From NCBI GenBank assembly GCA_017542125.1, contig JAFXXU010000023.1, positions 1 to 33,751 on the forward strand: a stretch of DNA of 33,751 nt, written 5' to 3'. The stretch's first letter is position 1. Every line of letters starts with the position of its first letter. The position numbers were made by a program, and so were the translations under genes. This document shows, one piece after another, positions 7,241-16,579 of this stretch. The notes beneath the pieces are model-generated. The model searched no databases. It was not told the origin of the DNA and worked only from the letters and a program-made list of their open reading frames with translations. This DNA comes from Ruminococcus sp. (GTDB lineage: Bacteria > Bacillota > Clostridia > Oscillospirales > Ruminococcaceae).

Positions 7241-7269
7241 TTGAATTACTCTTTGAAAAGGTGTAAAAT
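7241..7269 (+). promoter_or_regulatory. Promoter of the V-type ATPase operon
   Basis: TTGAAT (7241-7246), a 17-base spacer and TAAAAT (7264-7269) lie about 40 bases before the first gene of the V-ATPase operon. Confidence 0.65.
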
Positions 7270-7308
7270 ATAATGAGTTATAAATCGTTTCTTCGGGAAG
7301 TGATATGA

Positions 7309-7620
7309 ATGGATATTATCGCAGAGATACTCGATGCCGACAGGCTCGCAGAGGAAGCCCTGATGAAGGCTGAAAAGCAGTGCAGGGAGCTTGCCGAAAG
7401 CGCCGAAGCCGAGAAGCAGCGCCTTGAAGCCTCTGTTGAGGAAAGCCGTGAGAGTTTTGCCGCCGAAGCCGAGAAGGACCGCCGCGAAAGAACGGAAAAA
7501 GCCTCGGCCGAAGCCGCACAGCGTCAGGAGAAAAATATGGCTGAGCTCGAAAAGAGCTTTTCGGATAACCGCGAAAAATGGGCTGACGAGATATTTTCCC
7601 GTATGACCGCGGACATCTGA
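7309..7620 (+). CDS. V-type ATPase peripheral stalk subunit, G-like
   Basis: This 103-residue, almost wholly alpha-helical, charged Ala/Glu/Lys/Arg-rich protein has no membrane segment and reads as one long coiled coil. As first gene of a V-type ATPase operon, with size and composition like NtpF/subunit G (subunit H in archaeal naming), it most likely pairs with subunit E to form the peripheral stalk that holds the catalytic head still against rotation. The start ATG follows GGGAAGTGAT. Sequence alone, without the neighbours, would not identify it, because such stalk proteins diverge rapidly. Confidence 0.75.
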   Translation: MDIIAEILDADRLAEEALMKAEKQCRELAESAEAEKQRLEASVEESRESFAAEAEKDRRERTEKASAEAAQRQEKNMAELEKSFSDNREKWADEIFSRMTADI

Positions 7621-7662
7621 TCTATTCCCGGTCTGTGACCGTCAACAAAGGTGGTGAGGCAT

Positions 7663-8697
7663 TTGCTGGATAGCTTTTCGACTAACGCGACAGTGGCGAA
7701 GATCAGGTCGATCTACGGGTCTATGCTGACCCGGGACGATTTCCGCGAGATGATCTCCAAGCGTAACGTCGCCGAGATCGTGGATTTCCTGTCCTCCACC
7801 AAGCGCTTTGCGGAGCCGCTCAAGGATATCGATCCCAATACCATCCACCGGGGCTTTCTTGAGAGCAGGCTGATGCGGTTCAGCATCGACACCTACCTCC
7901 GCCTGACCTCCTTTCAGGGGCTGGAGGATAAGCCCTTTTACAACTACCTGATCAAGAAGATTGAGTGCCGGCAGCTTATAAGCCTTGTCAATGCCGTCAA
8001 TAACGGCCTCAACGACAGCTTCGTTACCTCGCTGCCATCCTACGTTTTCAAGGGCTCAAAGCTGGATCTTATCGCCTGTGCACGATGCAGGAGCATCCCC
8101 GAGGTCACTAATGTGCTGAAAGGGACCGCCTATTACAAGGTGTTCAAGAGCTTCGAGCTGGACGAGAACGGCAGGGCAGACCTCACCGATGCCGAGCTGA
8201 AGCTCAGGACGAAATACTTCTCCGACCTGCTTGCCAGCATAAAAGAGAGCTTCTTCGGCAGCGAAAGGGAGGAGATCACCGAGGTCGTCCGGCGCGAGGT
8301 GGATATAATCAATATGATCAACGCCTACCGTATGAAAGCCTATTTCGGCTATTCTCCGGAGGAGATTAAAAAGAGCTCGCTGCCCTTCTCGCAGCTCAGC
8401 AAGAGAGCTATGGATCACGTCTATGAGAGCGAGGACGCTCCCGCGATGCTCACCTCTATCAGAAAGACCGTCTACGGAAAGGAAATGACCGACGAGCAGG
8501 ATTCCATCGAGTCGGGTATGTCCCTCAGAGCGCTGCGCTATATGCGCCATACCATCGCCAGATCGACTTCAACGCCCGTTGTGCTCTATGCGTTTATGTA
8601 TATCTGTGAAACGGAGCTCAAAAACATCGTCCGGGTGGTCGAGGGCGTAAGGTACGACGTTGACTCTGCTTTGATAGAGAAAATGCTGATAATCTAG
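7663..8697 (+). CDS. ntpC: V-type ATPase subunit C
   Basis: Subunit C (subunit d in eukaryotic naming) is the socket joining the central rotor shaft to the membrane c-ring. The protein of about 344 residues is helical and has the family pattern of repeated three-helix units (NAVNNGLNDSFVTSLPSYVF; REEITEVVRREVDIINMINAYRMKAYFGYSPEEI). An upstream GTG pair at 7651/7654 is in frame, but the AGGTGG there looks like the ribosome binding site, which places the TTG at 7663 at the right distance and gives MLDSFSTNATVAKIRSIYG, a typical family start. It lies between the G-like stalk gene and subunit I. Confidence 0.88.
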   Translation: MLDSFSTNATVAKIRSIYGSMLTRDDFREMISKRNVAEIVDFLSSTKRFAEPLKDIDPNTIHRGFLESRLMRFSIDTYLRLTSFQGLEDKPFYNYLIKKIECRQLISLVNAVNNGLNDSFVTSLPSYVFKGSKLDLIACARCRSIPEVTNVLKGTAYYKVFKSFELDENGRADLTDAELKLRTKYFSDLLASIKESFFGSEREEITEVVRREVDIINMINAYRMKAYFGYSPEEIKKSSLPFSQLSKRAMDHVYESEDAPAMLTSIRKTVYGKEMTDEQDSIESGMSLRALRYMRHTIARSTSTPVVLYAFMYICETELKNIVRVVEGVRYDVDSALIEKMLII

Positions 8698-8748
8698 CAA
8701 ATTCCGGATTGATTATACAGCTTATATTCCTGCGAAAGGAGTAAGGAT

Positions 8749-10707
8749 ATGGCAATAGTAAAAATGGAGCTGGTCTCGCTGACCGCCGAAAGCTCGATGC
8801 TTGAAGCCGTTCTGGAAAAGTGCTGTGAGAGCGGCTGCTTCCAGATGGAGAACGCTATCACCGCATTGCCGGTCTCGGGAAAAAGGTCGCTGCAGCTCCT
8901 GAACGATAAAAACCCTTATGAGGTGCCCCTGAAAGGCCTGGCTTCCATAGCCACGGAGCTTGACATCACCCTGCGGGAGACGAACACCCAGGCCTGCAAG
9001 CTGGAAACGGATGAGGACTTCAACCGCTTCAACGACTCCCTGGAGAATTCCCTCCGTGCAGCAGCCGTCCGTAAGCAGGAGGCGCTCCGGATAATCTCCG
9101 AGCGTAAGGGGGCGGTCAAGCAGATCGAGCACCTCCAGGGTCTCAATGAGCAGTTCGACCGCATATTCAGCTGCAAGCACGTCCACGTCAGGGTCGGCAA
9201 GCTGCCTCTGGAGAGCCGTGCGAAGCTGGAATACTACGACAAGAATTTCTTCTTCGTCCCCTTTGATACTGACAGGAGCTACTGCTGGGGAATGTATTTC
9301 TGCCCGAAGGAAAGCAAGGATATCGTTGACGATATCTTCACCTCACTCTTCTTTGAGGTCATCAGGATCCCAGATTTCGTAACGGGCAACACCGCCGAGG
9401 CCTTTGAGCGGCTGGAGGCCGAGATCAAGGAGCAGGAAAAGGTGGCCCGCGACGCCGAGACCGAGCTGCGCTGCTTTGCCGACGTCCATGATGGGGATAT
9501 ACAGCGGGCTTATTCCAAGCTGGTACATAAGAGGGATATCTTCAATCTCAGAAAAAAGGTGGGAGTGCTCAGAGATAAGGTCTTTATCAAGGGCTTTATC
9601 CCCCTGAAAGAGAAGGATCGCTTTGCTAAGCTCTTTGAGGATCTTCCGGGCGCGGAGCTCACCTTTATGCCCCCCGATGCGGATTCCAGCTGCAAGCCCC
9701 CCACAGTGCTTAAAAACTCCTGGTTCACACGGCCTTACTCGATGCTGGTGGAGATGTACGGCCTCCCGGATTACACGGGATATAACCCCACCGCGTTCGT
9801 TGCCATAACCTACACGCTGCTCTTCGGCGTTATGTTCGGAGATCTGGGACAGGGCTTCATAATCTTCCTGCTGGGTCTGCTGATAGGCACCAAGGTGCAT
9901 AAGCAGTTCGGCGGTATGATGACCCGCTGCGGAGTATCCAGCATGATCTTCGGAACGATCTACGGCTCGGTCTTCGGAATGGAGGAGCTGCTTGACCCCG
10001 TCTTTGAGGGCATCGGGATAGACTTCCTGCCGCTGCACCCTTTCAAGAACACCACATTCATACTGCTCACCGCAGTGGCTATGGGCGCCGCGCTTATAAT
10101 CATCTCGATGATCCTGAATATCATCATCGGCTTCAAGGAGCACGATATCGAACGGGCGGTGTTCTCTAACAACGGCATAGCGGGACTCATATTCTACAGT
10201 TCCATCGGCGGCGGCCTTGTCGCTACCATAATGTTCGACGTCAAGGTGATGTCCGCGCCCTTTGTGCTGTTCCTTATAGTCATCCCCGCGATCTGTATAT
10301 TCTGCCGCGTGCCCTTCGCTGCCGCGGTGAAATATAAAGAGCTTCGCCTCTCTGAGGACGGTGAGAAGATGACGGTGGGCAACTTCATAGTCGAGAACTT
10401 CTTCGAGATGTTCGAGTATGCCCTGAGCTACGTCTCAAATACCATGAGCTTCCTGAGAGTGGGCGGCTTCGTCCTCTCTCACGCAGGAATGATGCTGGTG
10501 GTCACCTCCCTTATGGGAATGGTGGGCTCGGGCGCCAAGCTGCCCGTTATGATAATCGGCAACGCCTTCGTTATGATAATGGAGGGTATGATCGTTGCGA
10601 TACAGATCATAAGGCTGGAGTTCTATGAGATCTTCTCAAGATTCTACAGCGGCGACGGTAAGCCGTTTGAGCCTGTAAAGGCTGAATTTACCACAGAACT
10701 TGATTGA
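8749..10707 (+). CDS. ntpI: V-type ATPase subunit I (a-subunit)
   Basis: Subunit I is the membrane stator that carries ions to and from the rotating c-ring. The 652-residue protein has a cytoplasmic N-terminal half with coiled-coil stretches (about 1-340) and a C-terminal half with seven to eight membrane segments from about residue 345. The motif VSNTMSFLRVGGFVLSHAGM contains Arg570, which corresponds to the essential arginine facing the rotor carboxylate. GAAAGGAG is seven bases before the ATG. The stop overlaps the leader of subunit K, whose ATG is 15 bases further on, so the two are probably translated together. Confidence 0.95.
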   Translation: MAIVKMELVSLTAESSMLEAVLEKCCESGCFQMENAITALPVSGKRSLQLLNDKNPYEVPLKGLASIATELDITLRETNTQACKLETDEDFNRFNDSLENSLRAAAVRKQEALRIISERKGAVKQIEHLQGLNEQFDRIFSCKHVHVRVGKLPLESRAKLEYYDKNFFFVPFDTDRSYCWGMYFCPKESKDIVDDIFTSLFFEVIRIPDFVTGNTAEAFERLEAEIKEQEKVARDAETELRCFADVHDGDIQRAYSKLVHKRDIFNLRKKVGVLRDKVFIKGFIPLKEKDRFAKLFEDLPGAELTFMPPDADSSCKPPTVLKNSWFTRPYSMLVEMYGLPDYTGYNPTAFVAITYTLLFGVMFGDLGQGFIIFLLGLLIGTKVHKQFGGMMTRCGVSSMIFGTIYGSVFGMEELLDPVFEGIGIDFLPLHPFKNTTFILLTAVAMGAALIIISMILNIIIGFKEHDIERAVFSNNGIAGLIFYSSIGGGLVATIMFDVKVMSAPFVLFLIVIPAICIFCRVPFAAAVKYKELRLSEDGEKMTVGNFIVENFFEMFEYALSYVSNTMSFLRVGGFVLSHAGMMLVVTSLMGMVGSGAKLPVMIIGNAFVMIMEGMIVAIQIIRLEFYEIFSRFYSGDGKPFEPVKAEFTTELD

Positions 10708-10721
10708 TGGAGGAAATAACA

Positions 10722-11162
10722 ATGTCTGTACTTGAAATGCTTCTTCTGCCCCTGGCAGCCGTTCTGCTGCTCTGCGTACCCTTTATCCTTTCCGCTAAGA
10801 GGATCAGGCAGGGCAAATCCGCAAAGCCCGCATTCATCGGTAATCTCTGCACCTTCGCAGGCGTTATGCTGATGGGCATAATCCTGCCCCTGGGCAAATT
10901 TGTGGTATTCGCTGCCGATGAGGGCACCAAGGCTGCCGTTACCACCGGCGCAGGCCTCGGATATCTTGCAGCAGCCCTCTCAGTAGGCCTCTCCTGCATA
11001 GGCTCCGGTATCGCAGTTGCCGCCGGCGCTCCCGCAGCTATCGGCGCTACCTCCGAGGATCCCAAGAACTTCGTTAAGGCTCTGATCTTCGTCGTTCTGG
11101 GTGAAGGTATCGCGCTCTACGGTCTGCTCATCTCCATACTTATCGTAAACAACCTGGGCTGA
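10722..11162 (+). CDS. ntpK: V-type ATPase subunit K (c-ring proteolipid)
   Basis: This 146-residue proteolipid has four membrane helices (about 3-25, 40-62, 72-105, 119-143), i.e. two fused hairpins, with one carboxylate, Glu128, in the last helix (VVLGEGIALYGLLISI). The first hairpin has no equivalent acid. The start is the ATG at 10722, eight bases after GGAGG; an upstream in-frame TTG lies before that site. Residues equivalent to the Na+ ligands of Enterococcus hirae NtpK (Thr64, Gln65, Gln110) appear not to be conserved: the helix 3 region reads SGIAVAAGA, and Glu128 is flanked by Gly. This points to protons rather than sodium as the coupling ion, by hand alignment only. Confidence 0.93.
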   Translation: MSVLEMLLLPLAAVLLLCVPFILSAKRIRQGKSAKPAFIGNLCTFAGVMLMGIILPLGKFVVFAADEGTKAAVTTGAGLGYLAAALSVGLSCIGSGIAVAAGAPAAIGATSEDPKNFVKALIFVVLGEGIALYGLLISILIVNNLG

Positions 11163-11166
11163 TACA

Positions 11167-11475
11167 ATGAAATTCTATCTCATAAGCGACAACATCGACA
11201 CCCAGATGGGTATGCGTCTGGCGGGTATCGAGGGCGTTGTCGTGCATACGGAGGATGAAGTCTCACAAGCCCTGGATAAGGCTATGGAGACTCCCGATAT
11301 CGGCATCGTGCTGATGACCGAGAAGGCCGTCGCGGTATGCCGCGATAAGGTCTACGACTATAAGCTGACAAAAAGCACTCCGCTGATAGTCGAGATACCC
11401 GACCGCCACGCTACCTCAAAGATATCCGATACTATATCCCGGTATATCAAAGAGGCAGTTGGCATCACTCTATAA
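11167..11475 (+). CDS. ntpG: V-type ATPase subunit F
   Basis: The 102-residue protein has the compact alpha/beta fold pattern of V-type subunit F (NtpG in enterococcal naming): MKFYLISDNIDTQMGMRLAG at the start, a central IGIVLMTEKAVAV strand and a STPLIVEIPD strand near residue 78. With subunit D it forms the central shaft. It begins four bases after the subunit K stop, and there is no clear ribosome binding site of its own, so translational coupling to K is likely. Confidence 0.92.
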   Translation: MKFYLISDNIDTQMGMRLAGIEGVVVHTEDEVSQALDKAMETPDIGIVLMTEKAVAVCRDKVYDYKLTKSTPLIVEIPDRHATSKISDTISRYIKEAVGITL

Positions 11476-11493
11476 AGGAAGGGGCGGAACGTT

Positions 11494-12063
11494 ATGGCAG
11501 ATGAAATCGAAAAGCTCAGGCGCTTCAAACAGGCCGTGCTTGCAGAGACAGATGCTCAGGTGGAGCGTATGCTGGAAGAAGCCAGAGCAGAGCACGACGC
11601 TGTTATCAAGGCTGCCAAAGCCGATGCTGAGCGTAAGCTGAACGCCCTGCGCGAGGATATAAACTCCCGTGCCGAGCAGCAGCTCACCCGTGAGCTCTCA
11701 ACAGCCGAGCTGACAGAGCAGAGGAAGGTCCTCCTGCGGCGTGAAGAGCTTGCCGACAGCGTTTTCGATCTCGTCAGAGAAAAGCTCGCAGCATTCAGAG
11801 CCTCGGATAAGTATGTGGATTGGCTCTGCAAGAACGTAAAGAGCGCCTCGGAGCGCTTTGAGGGCTGCGAGGCTGAGGTCGCCGTTTCCCCCGATGACCT
11901 CCCGAGAGTGTCAGGCAGGCTGAAAAATGCCGTCGCCGACCCCTCGATAACGCTGGGAGGCGCAGCTGTGCGCTTTTCCGAAAGGGGAGTGCTGCTCGAT
12001 CTCAGCTTTGATTCGCTGCTCGAGCGCGAAAGAGCGGAATTCTGCCGCAATGCGGGGCTGTAA
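11494..12063 (+). CDS. ntpE: V-type ATPase subunit E
   Basis: Subunit E is the second peripheral stalk protein. The 189-residue chain has a long charged N-terminal helix (about 1-85, AVLAETDAQVERMLEEARAE and onward) and a globular C-terminal domain that would cap the A3B3 head, ending FSERGVLLDLSFDSLLERERAEF. AAGGAAGGGG lies about ten bases before the ATG. It sits 18 bases after subunit F and before the catalytic A subunit. Confidence 0.9.
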   Translation: MADEIEKLRRFKQAVLAETDAQVERMLEEARAEHDAVIKAAKADAERKLNALREDINSRAEQQLTRELSTAELTEQRKVLLRREELADSVFDLVREKLAAFRASDKYVDWLCKNVKSASERFEGCEAEVAVSPDDLPRVSGRLKNAVADPSITLGGAAVRFSERGVLLDLSFDSLLERERAEFCRNAGL

Positions 12064-12099
12064 CATCCCCGGCGGCAAATATCTGATCGGAGTTTTAGT

Positions 12100-13869
12100 A
12101 TGGATAAGATATACTCAATCAACGGCCCCGTTGTAAAGGTGCGCGGAACCAGGAGCTTCTCCATGATGGAAATGGTGTTCGTCGGCAACAAGCGCCTGAT
12201 CTCCGAGGTCATCGGCGTCAATTCCGGGTTCACGACGATACAGGTCTATGAGGGTACCACCGGCCTTATGCCCGGTGAGCCCGTCGTGGGGACGGGTGCG
12301 CCTATGTCCGCACTGCTGGGGCCGGGTATCATAACCAATATATTCGACGGCATCGAGCGCCCGCTGAGAAGCCTTGCGGAGCTGTCCGGAGCCTTTATCG
12401 GCGACGGCACCGCTGTCTCATCCCTCGATACCGAGAAGAAGTTCAGCGTGACCCTTACCGTCAATGTCGGGGACAGGCTCGCTCCCGGCGAGATCTACTG
12501 TACCTGCCCCGAGACGCCTGTGGTCATCCATAAGTGTATGCTCTCACCCCTTTCCAAGGGCGGCGAGGTGGTCTGGGCTGCCCCTGACGGCGAGTATTCC
12601 ATCAATGATACAGTTGTAAAGATAAAGACCGACCGCGGCGAGACCGAGGAGCTTACCCTCTGTCAGCGCTGGCCTATCAGGACCCCCCGCCCCTCAAAGG
12701 AGCGCCTGCCCATCGACAGACCCCTTATCACAGGGCAGAGGGTAATAGATACCGTAGCGCCCATCGCCAAGGGCGGCACTGCTGCTATACCCGGCGGCTT
12801 CGGCACCGGCAAGACTATGACCCAGCATCAGCTGGCTAAGTGGTGCGATGCGGATATAATCGTCTATATCGGCTGCGGCGAGCGCGGCAACGAGATGACT
12901 CAGGTGCTTGAAGAGTTCTCCGAGCTTATCGACCCCCGTACAGGCCGCCCACTGACCGACAGGACGGTGCTTATCGCCAATACCTCGAATATGCCTGTGG
13001 CAGCCCGTGAAGCGTCGATCTATACAGGCATCACCCTGGCTGAGTATTACAGGGATATGGGCTACCATATCGCTATAATGGCCGATTCCACCTCCCGCTG
13101 GGCTGAGGCTCTTCGTGAGCTTTCGGGCAGACTTGAAGAGATGCCCGCCGAGGAAGGGTTCCCCGCATATCTGCCGTCGAGGATCTCGGAATTCTACGAG
13201 AGAGCCGGCTATGTCAAGACTCTGAGCGGCGGCGAGGGCTCCGTATCCATAATCGGAGCGGTATCCCCCCAGGGCTCGGATTTCTCGGAGCCCGTAACTC
13301 AGAACACCAAGCGCTTTGTAAGATGCTTCTGGGCACTGGATAAGGCTCTTGCCTATGCAAGGCATTACCCCGCTATCAACTGGACCTCCAGCTATTCCGA
13401 GTACACCGACGATCTCGCGGCTTATTACAAGAAAAACGTTGCCCCCGATTTTATGGAGGTAAGGCAGCAGATCTCGAATATCCTCGTTGAGGAAAATGCC
13501 CTTATGGAGATCGTAAAGCTCATGGGCGCCGATGTCCTCCCCGACGATCAGAAGCTGCTGATCGAGACTGCGAGAGTGATAAGAGTCGGCTTCCTGCAGC
13601 AGAACGCCTACCATAAGGACGATACCTACGTCCCCCTGGAAAAGCAGTACCGGATGATGAAGTTGATCGTCAGGTTCTTCGAGCTAGGTAAAAAGGCTCT
13701 CGCCGAGGGCGCTTCCGTTACTGCGGTAACGGGCAGCGGCTGGTGCGAGAAGCTCATCAAGATGAAATACGATATCCCTAACGATGATCCCGGGATGTTT
13801 GACAGCTATACTTCGGATATGGAAAGGGAGCTTACCGTCCTGACAGGAGGTGCCGCAGTTGGAGCTTAA
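12100..13869 (+). CDS. ntpA: V-type ATPase catalytic subunit A
   Basis: Subunit A hydrolyses or makes ATP in the A3B3 head. The 589-residue length is normal. Visible features are the N-terminal beta barrel with the non-homologous insert typical of A subunits, the P-loop GGFGTGKT (residues 232-239), the catalytic region [15 protein letters not shown], and the arginine-containing motif [20 protein letters not shown]. The last 11 bases overlap the start of subunit B if the TTG start of that gene is used. The ribosome binding site is a modest CGGAG. Confidence 0.97.
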   Translation: MDKIYSINGPVVKVRGTRSFSMMEMVFVGNKRLISEVIGVNSGFTTIQVYEGTTGLMPGEPVVGTGAPMSALLGPGIITNIFDGIERPLRSLAELSGAFIGDGTAVSSLDTEKKFSVTLTVNVGDRLAPGEIYCTCPETPVVIHKCMLSPLSKGGEVVWAAPDGEYSINDTVVKIKTDRGETEELTLCQRWPIRTPRPSKERLPIDRPLITGQRVIDTVAPIAKGGTAAIPGGFGTGKTMTQHQLAKWCDADIIVYIGCGERGNEMTQVLEEFSELIDPRTGRPLTDRTVLIANTSNMPVAAREASIYTGITLAEYYRDMGYHIAIMADSTSRWAEALRELSGRLEEMPAEEGFPAYLPSRISEFYERAGYVKTLSGGEGSVSIIGAVSPQGSDFSEPVTQNTKRFVRCFWALDKALAYARHYPAINWTSSYSEYTDDLAAYYKKNVAPDFMEVRQQISNILVEENALMEIVKLMGADVLPDDQKLLIETARVIRVGFLQQNAYHKDDTYVPLEKQYRMMKLIVRFFELGKKALAEGASVTAVTGSGWCEKLIKMKYDIPNDDPGMFDSYTSDMERELTVLTGGAAVGA

Positions 13870-15262
13870 ATACATCGGTCTCGATGAGATAAACGGACCT
13901 CTGGTGGCACTTGAAAACGTCAGCGGCATTGGCTATGACGAAATGGCGGAGCTTCGCCTCTCCGACGGCACCAAAAGGCTGGGCAGAGTAGTCGAGGTCT
14001 CCGAGGACAGAGCCGTGCTCCAGGTCTTCGAGGGAACTAAAGGCCTCTCCCTTGGCAATACCACCACCCGCTTTGAGGGCAAGCCTATGGAGCTGCCCCT
14101 CTCTAAGGAAATGCTGGGGCGTATCTTCTCCGGCGCGGGCAAGCCCATAGACGGTCTGGGGGATATCTACCCCGAAAAGTATGCCGACATTAACGGCAAG
14201 CCTCTTAACCCCGTGTCCCGTGAGTACCCCCGTAACTACATCAATACAGGTATCTCCTCGATAGATGCCCTGATGACCCTTATCAGAGGGCAGAAGCTGC
14301 CTATCTTCTCGGGCTCGGGTCTTTCGCATAACAAGCTGGCAGTGCAGATCGTCCGTCAGGCTAAGATCGCCGATGAGAACGGTCAGGACTTCGCCATAGT
14401 TTTCGGCGCTATGGGCGTCAAGAACGACGTCGCCGATTATTTCAAGCGTTCCTTTGAGGAAACGGGCTCTCTGAAAAGAGTTGCTATGTTCCTCAATATG
14501 TCCAACGACCCCATTATCGAGCGTATCCTTACCCCCCGCTGCGCATTGACGCTGGCGGAGTATCTCGCCTTTGAAAAGGGGATGCACATCCTTGTCATCC
14601 TCACCGATATGACCGCTTATGCCGAGGCTCTCCGTGAGTTCTCCTCCTCAAAAGGTGAGATCCCGGCGAGAAAGGGCTACCCCGGCTACCTCTATTCCGA
14701 CCTTGCCTCGCTTTACGAAAGAGCCGGCATCGTCAAGGGTGCCAGCGGCTCGGTAACGCAGATCCCCATACTGACAATGCCCAACGACGATATAACCCAC
14801 CCCGTCCCCGACCTGACGGGCTACATAACCGAGGGTCAGATCGTTCTCGACCGAAGCCTCGATCAGAAGGGAGTTTACCCCGCAGTTTCGGTGCTCCCCA
14901 GCCTTTCAAGACTTATGAAGGACGGCATCGGCGAGGGCTACACCCGCGAGGATCATCAGATGTGCTCGAACCAGCTCTTTGCAGCCTATGCCAGAGTGTC
15001 AGACGCAAGAGCGCTGGCCTCCGTTATCGGAGAGGAGGAGCTCTCCCAGACTGACAGAGCCTATCTCCGCTTCGGAAGGCTCTTTGAGAGCGAGTTTATC
15101 GACCAGGGCTTCGATGTGAACCGCTCTGTTGAGCAGACCCTCGACCTGGGCTGGCTGCTGCTCTCAACGCTGCCCCGCAGCGAGCTCGACCGTGTTGACG
15201 ACGAGCATCTCAACAAGTTCTACGATCCCGAAAGAGCCGAGCTGCTCTACGGAGATAACTGA
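13859..15262 (+). CDS. ntpB: V-type ATPase regulatory subunit B
   Basis: Subunit B alternates with A in the head and supplies residues to the nucleotide sites. As in the family, it lacks a true Walker A and instead has [15 protein letters not shown]. The C-terminus carries the [19 protein letters not shown] region. A GTG at 13850 opens the frame but lies inside the AGGAGG ribosome binding site. The TTG at 13859 has the right spacing and gives [21 protein letters not shown], a normal N-terminus of a 467-residue protein. The overlap with ntpA suggests coupled translation of the two equimolar subunits. Confidence 0.95.
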   Translation: MELKYIGLDEINGPLVALENVSGIGYDEMAELRLSDGTKRLGRVVEVSEDRAVLQVFEGTKGLSLGNTTTRFEGKPMELPLSKEMLGRIFSGAGKPIDGLGDIYPEKYADINGKPLNPVSREYPRNYINTGISSIDALMTLIRGQKLPIFSGSGLSHNKLAVQIVRQAKIADENGQDFAIVFGAMGVKNDVADYFKRSFEETGSLKRVAMFLNMSNDPIIERILTPRCALTLAEYLAFEKGMHILVILTDMTAYAEALREFSSSKGEIPARKGYPGYLYSDLASLYERAGIVKGASGSVTQIPILTMPNDDITHPVPDLTGYITEGQIVLDRSLDQKGVYPAVSVLPSLSRLMKDGIGEGYTREDHQMCSNQLFAAYARVSDARALASVIGEEELSQTDRAYLRFGRLFESEFIDQGFDVNRSVEQTLDLGWLLLSTLPRSELDRVDDEHLNKFYDPERAELLYGDN

Positions 15263-15282
15263 TAAGAAGGGAAGTGAGCGCT

Positions 15283-15927
15283 GTGGCTCAGCAGGTGTTT
15301 CCAACCAAGGGCAATCTCATAGCTATGAAGCGCTCGCTGGCGCTGGCTCTTCTCGGCTACGACCTCCTTGACCGCAAGCGGAACATCCTCATCAGAGAGC
15401 TGATGTCCCTTGTGGATAAGGCCGGGAGCCTCCGGGAAAGGATAGAGACTACTTACAGCGAAGCCTATCACGCTCTGATGCAGGCCAATATAGCCCTCGG
15501 AGTGGTAACGCCCTTCGCGGCAAGTGTCCCCGTTGAGGAGGGCATCGGCCTCTATACCCGCAGCGTTATGGGAGTCGATCTCCCCAAGGTCACGCTGGAG
15601 CATCACCGTCCCGAGGTCAATTACGGATTTCTTTATACCACATCCCATCTCGACAAAGCCTATATCGCCTTTGGTAAGGTCAAGCAGGTAACAGCCGAGC
15701 TGGCGGAGGTGGAGAACAGCATTTACAGGCTCTCGGTAGCCATCCGCAAGACCCAGAGGCGTGCAAACGCATTGCAGAATATCATAATCCCCAATAACAG
15801 AGCCACGGTCAAGTATATAGCCGACTCCCTTGAGGAAAAGGAAAGGGAGGAGTTCTCCCGCCTGAAGGTGATAAAGGCGGTCAAGCTCAAAAAGCAGGCT
15901 GCTGCGTCTGATAAGGAGGAAACCTAA
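15283..15927 (+). CDS. ntpD: V-type ATPase subunit D
   Basis: Subunit D is the central rotor shaft that transmits torque between the head and the c-ring. The protein of about 214 residues starts MAQQVFPTKGNLIAMKRSLALA, the conserved N-terminal helix, and has a long C-terminal helix (ELAEVENSIYRLSVAIRKTQRRANALQNIIIP), as expected for a two-helix coiled coil. A GTG at 15274 is also in frame but overlaps the ribosome binding site; the GTG at 15283 fits better. Its stop overlaps the start of the next gene by one base (TAATG). Confidence 0.93.
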   Translation: MAQQVFPTKGNLIAMKRSLALALLGYDLLDRKRNILIRELMSLVDKAGSLRERIETTYSEAYHALMQANIALGVVTPFAASVPVEEGIGLYTRSVMGVDLPKVTLEHHRPEVNYGFLYTTSHLDKAYIAFGKVKQVTAELAEVENSIYRLSVAIRKTQRRANALQNIIIPNNRATVKYIADSLEEKEREEFSRLKVIKAVKLKKQAAASDKEET

Positions 15928-16559
15928 TGCAAACAGTAAAAAAGGTGTTCGGAAACTATCTGCTGCTCTCGGCGGTCTGCATCATCCTCGGTGCTGCGCT
16001 GATAGCCAAGCCCGAGTTCTTTACTCACGCCATCAGCTATACCATCGGCGGGCTTTCGATAGCTGCCGGCTGCATTGAGATAGGTCGCTTCCTGCTGGGG
16101 CGCAATTCTCCCCCCGCCGAAGGCGAAAAGCCTGACGGAGGCGGTTCCTTTATGCTGATCAGAGCCATCATCCTTGCGGCGATAGGCATCTTCCTGATAT
16201 TGAAGCCGGATTTCATCGCCCAGGTCCTGGCAACGATCTTCGGCCTCTATATGCTCATCAGCGGAGGTATAACCCTCTTTGATTCGCTGAGGATCAAAAA
16301 GAGCGGCAACGATGAATGGCAGCTCACCTGCCTGCTCTCATCCATTACTGTGCTGGGAGGCATCGTGATACTCTTTAACCCCATGCTCCCCAATACAATA
16401 ATGTTTACCGTCCTCGGCATCGTTCTGCTAGTTACCGGTATCACCAATATGATAGGCTCGGTAGTCGGAAAGAGAAAGGTGGAGGAGCTGCTTAAGCTCA
16501 GCACCGAGGAAGACGGCAAGGACAGCAAGAAGAACAGAGATTTCATCGACATTAACTGA
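15927..16559 (+). CDS. DUF308/HdeD-like membrane protein
   Basis: The 210-residue protein has six membrane helices (about 9-29, 38-58, 76-95, 99-121, 133-154, 157-182). They form three repeats of a helix pair joined by a short turn: AKPEFF, LKPDFI and FNPMLP. This triple repeat is characteristic of the HdeD/DUF308 family. The C-terminal tail (about 183-210) is highly charged. AAGGAGG precedes the ATG, and the start overlaps the ntpD stop by one base, so it is almost certainly co-expressed with the V-ATPase. E. coli HdeD is an acid-resistance protein; whether this one supports pH tolerance is inference from family and location. Confidence 0.85.
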   Translation: MQTVKKVFGNYLLLSAVCIILGAALIAKPEFFTHAISYTIGGLSIAAGCIEIGRFLLGRNSPPAEGEKPDGGGSFMLIRAIILAAIGIFLILKPDFIAQVLATIFGLYMLISGGITLFDSLRIKKSGNDEWQLTCLLSSITVLGGIVILFNPMLPNTIMFTVLGIVLLVTGITNMIGSVVGKRKVEELLKLSTEEDGKDSKKNRDFIDIN

Positions 16560-16579
16560 TCTGTAAGGAGGATAATGCT

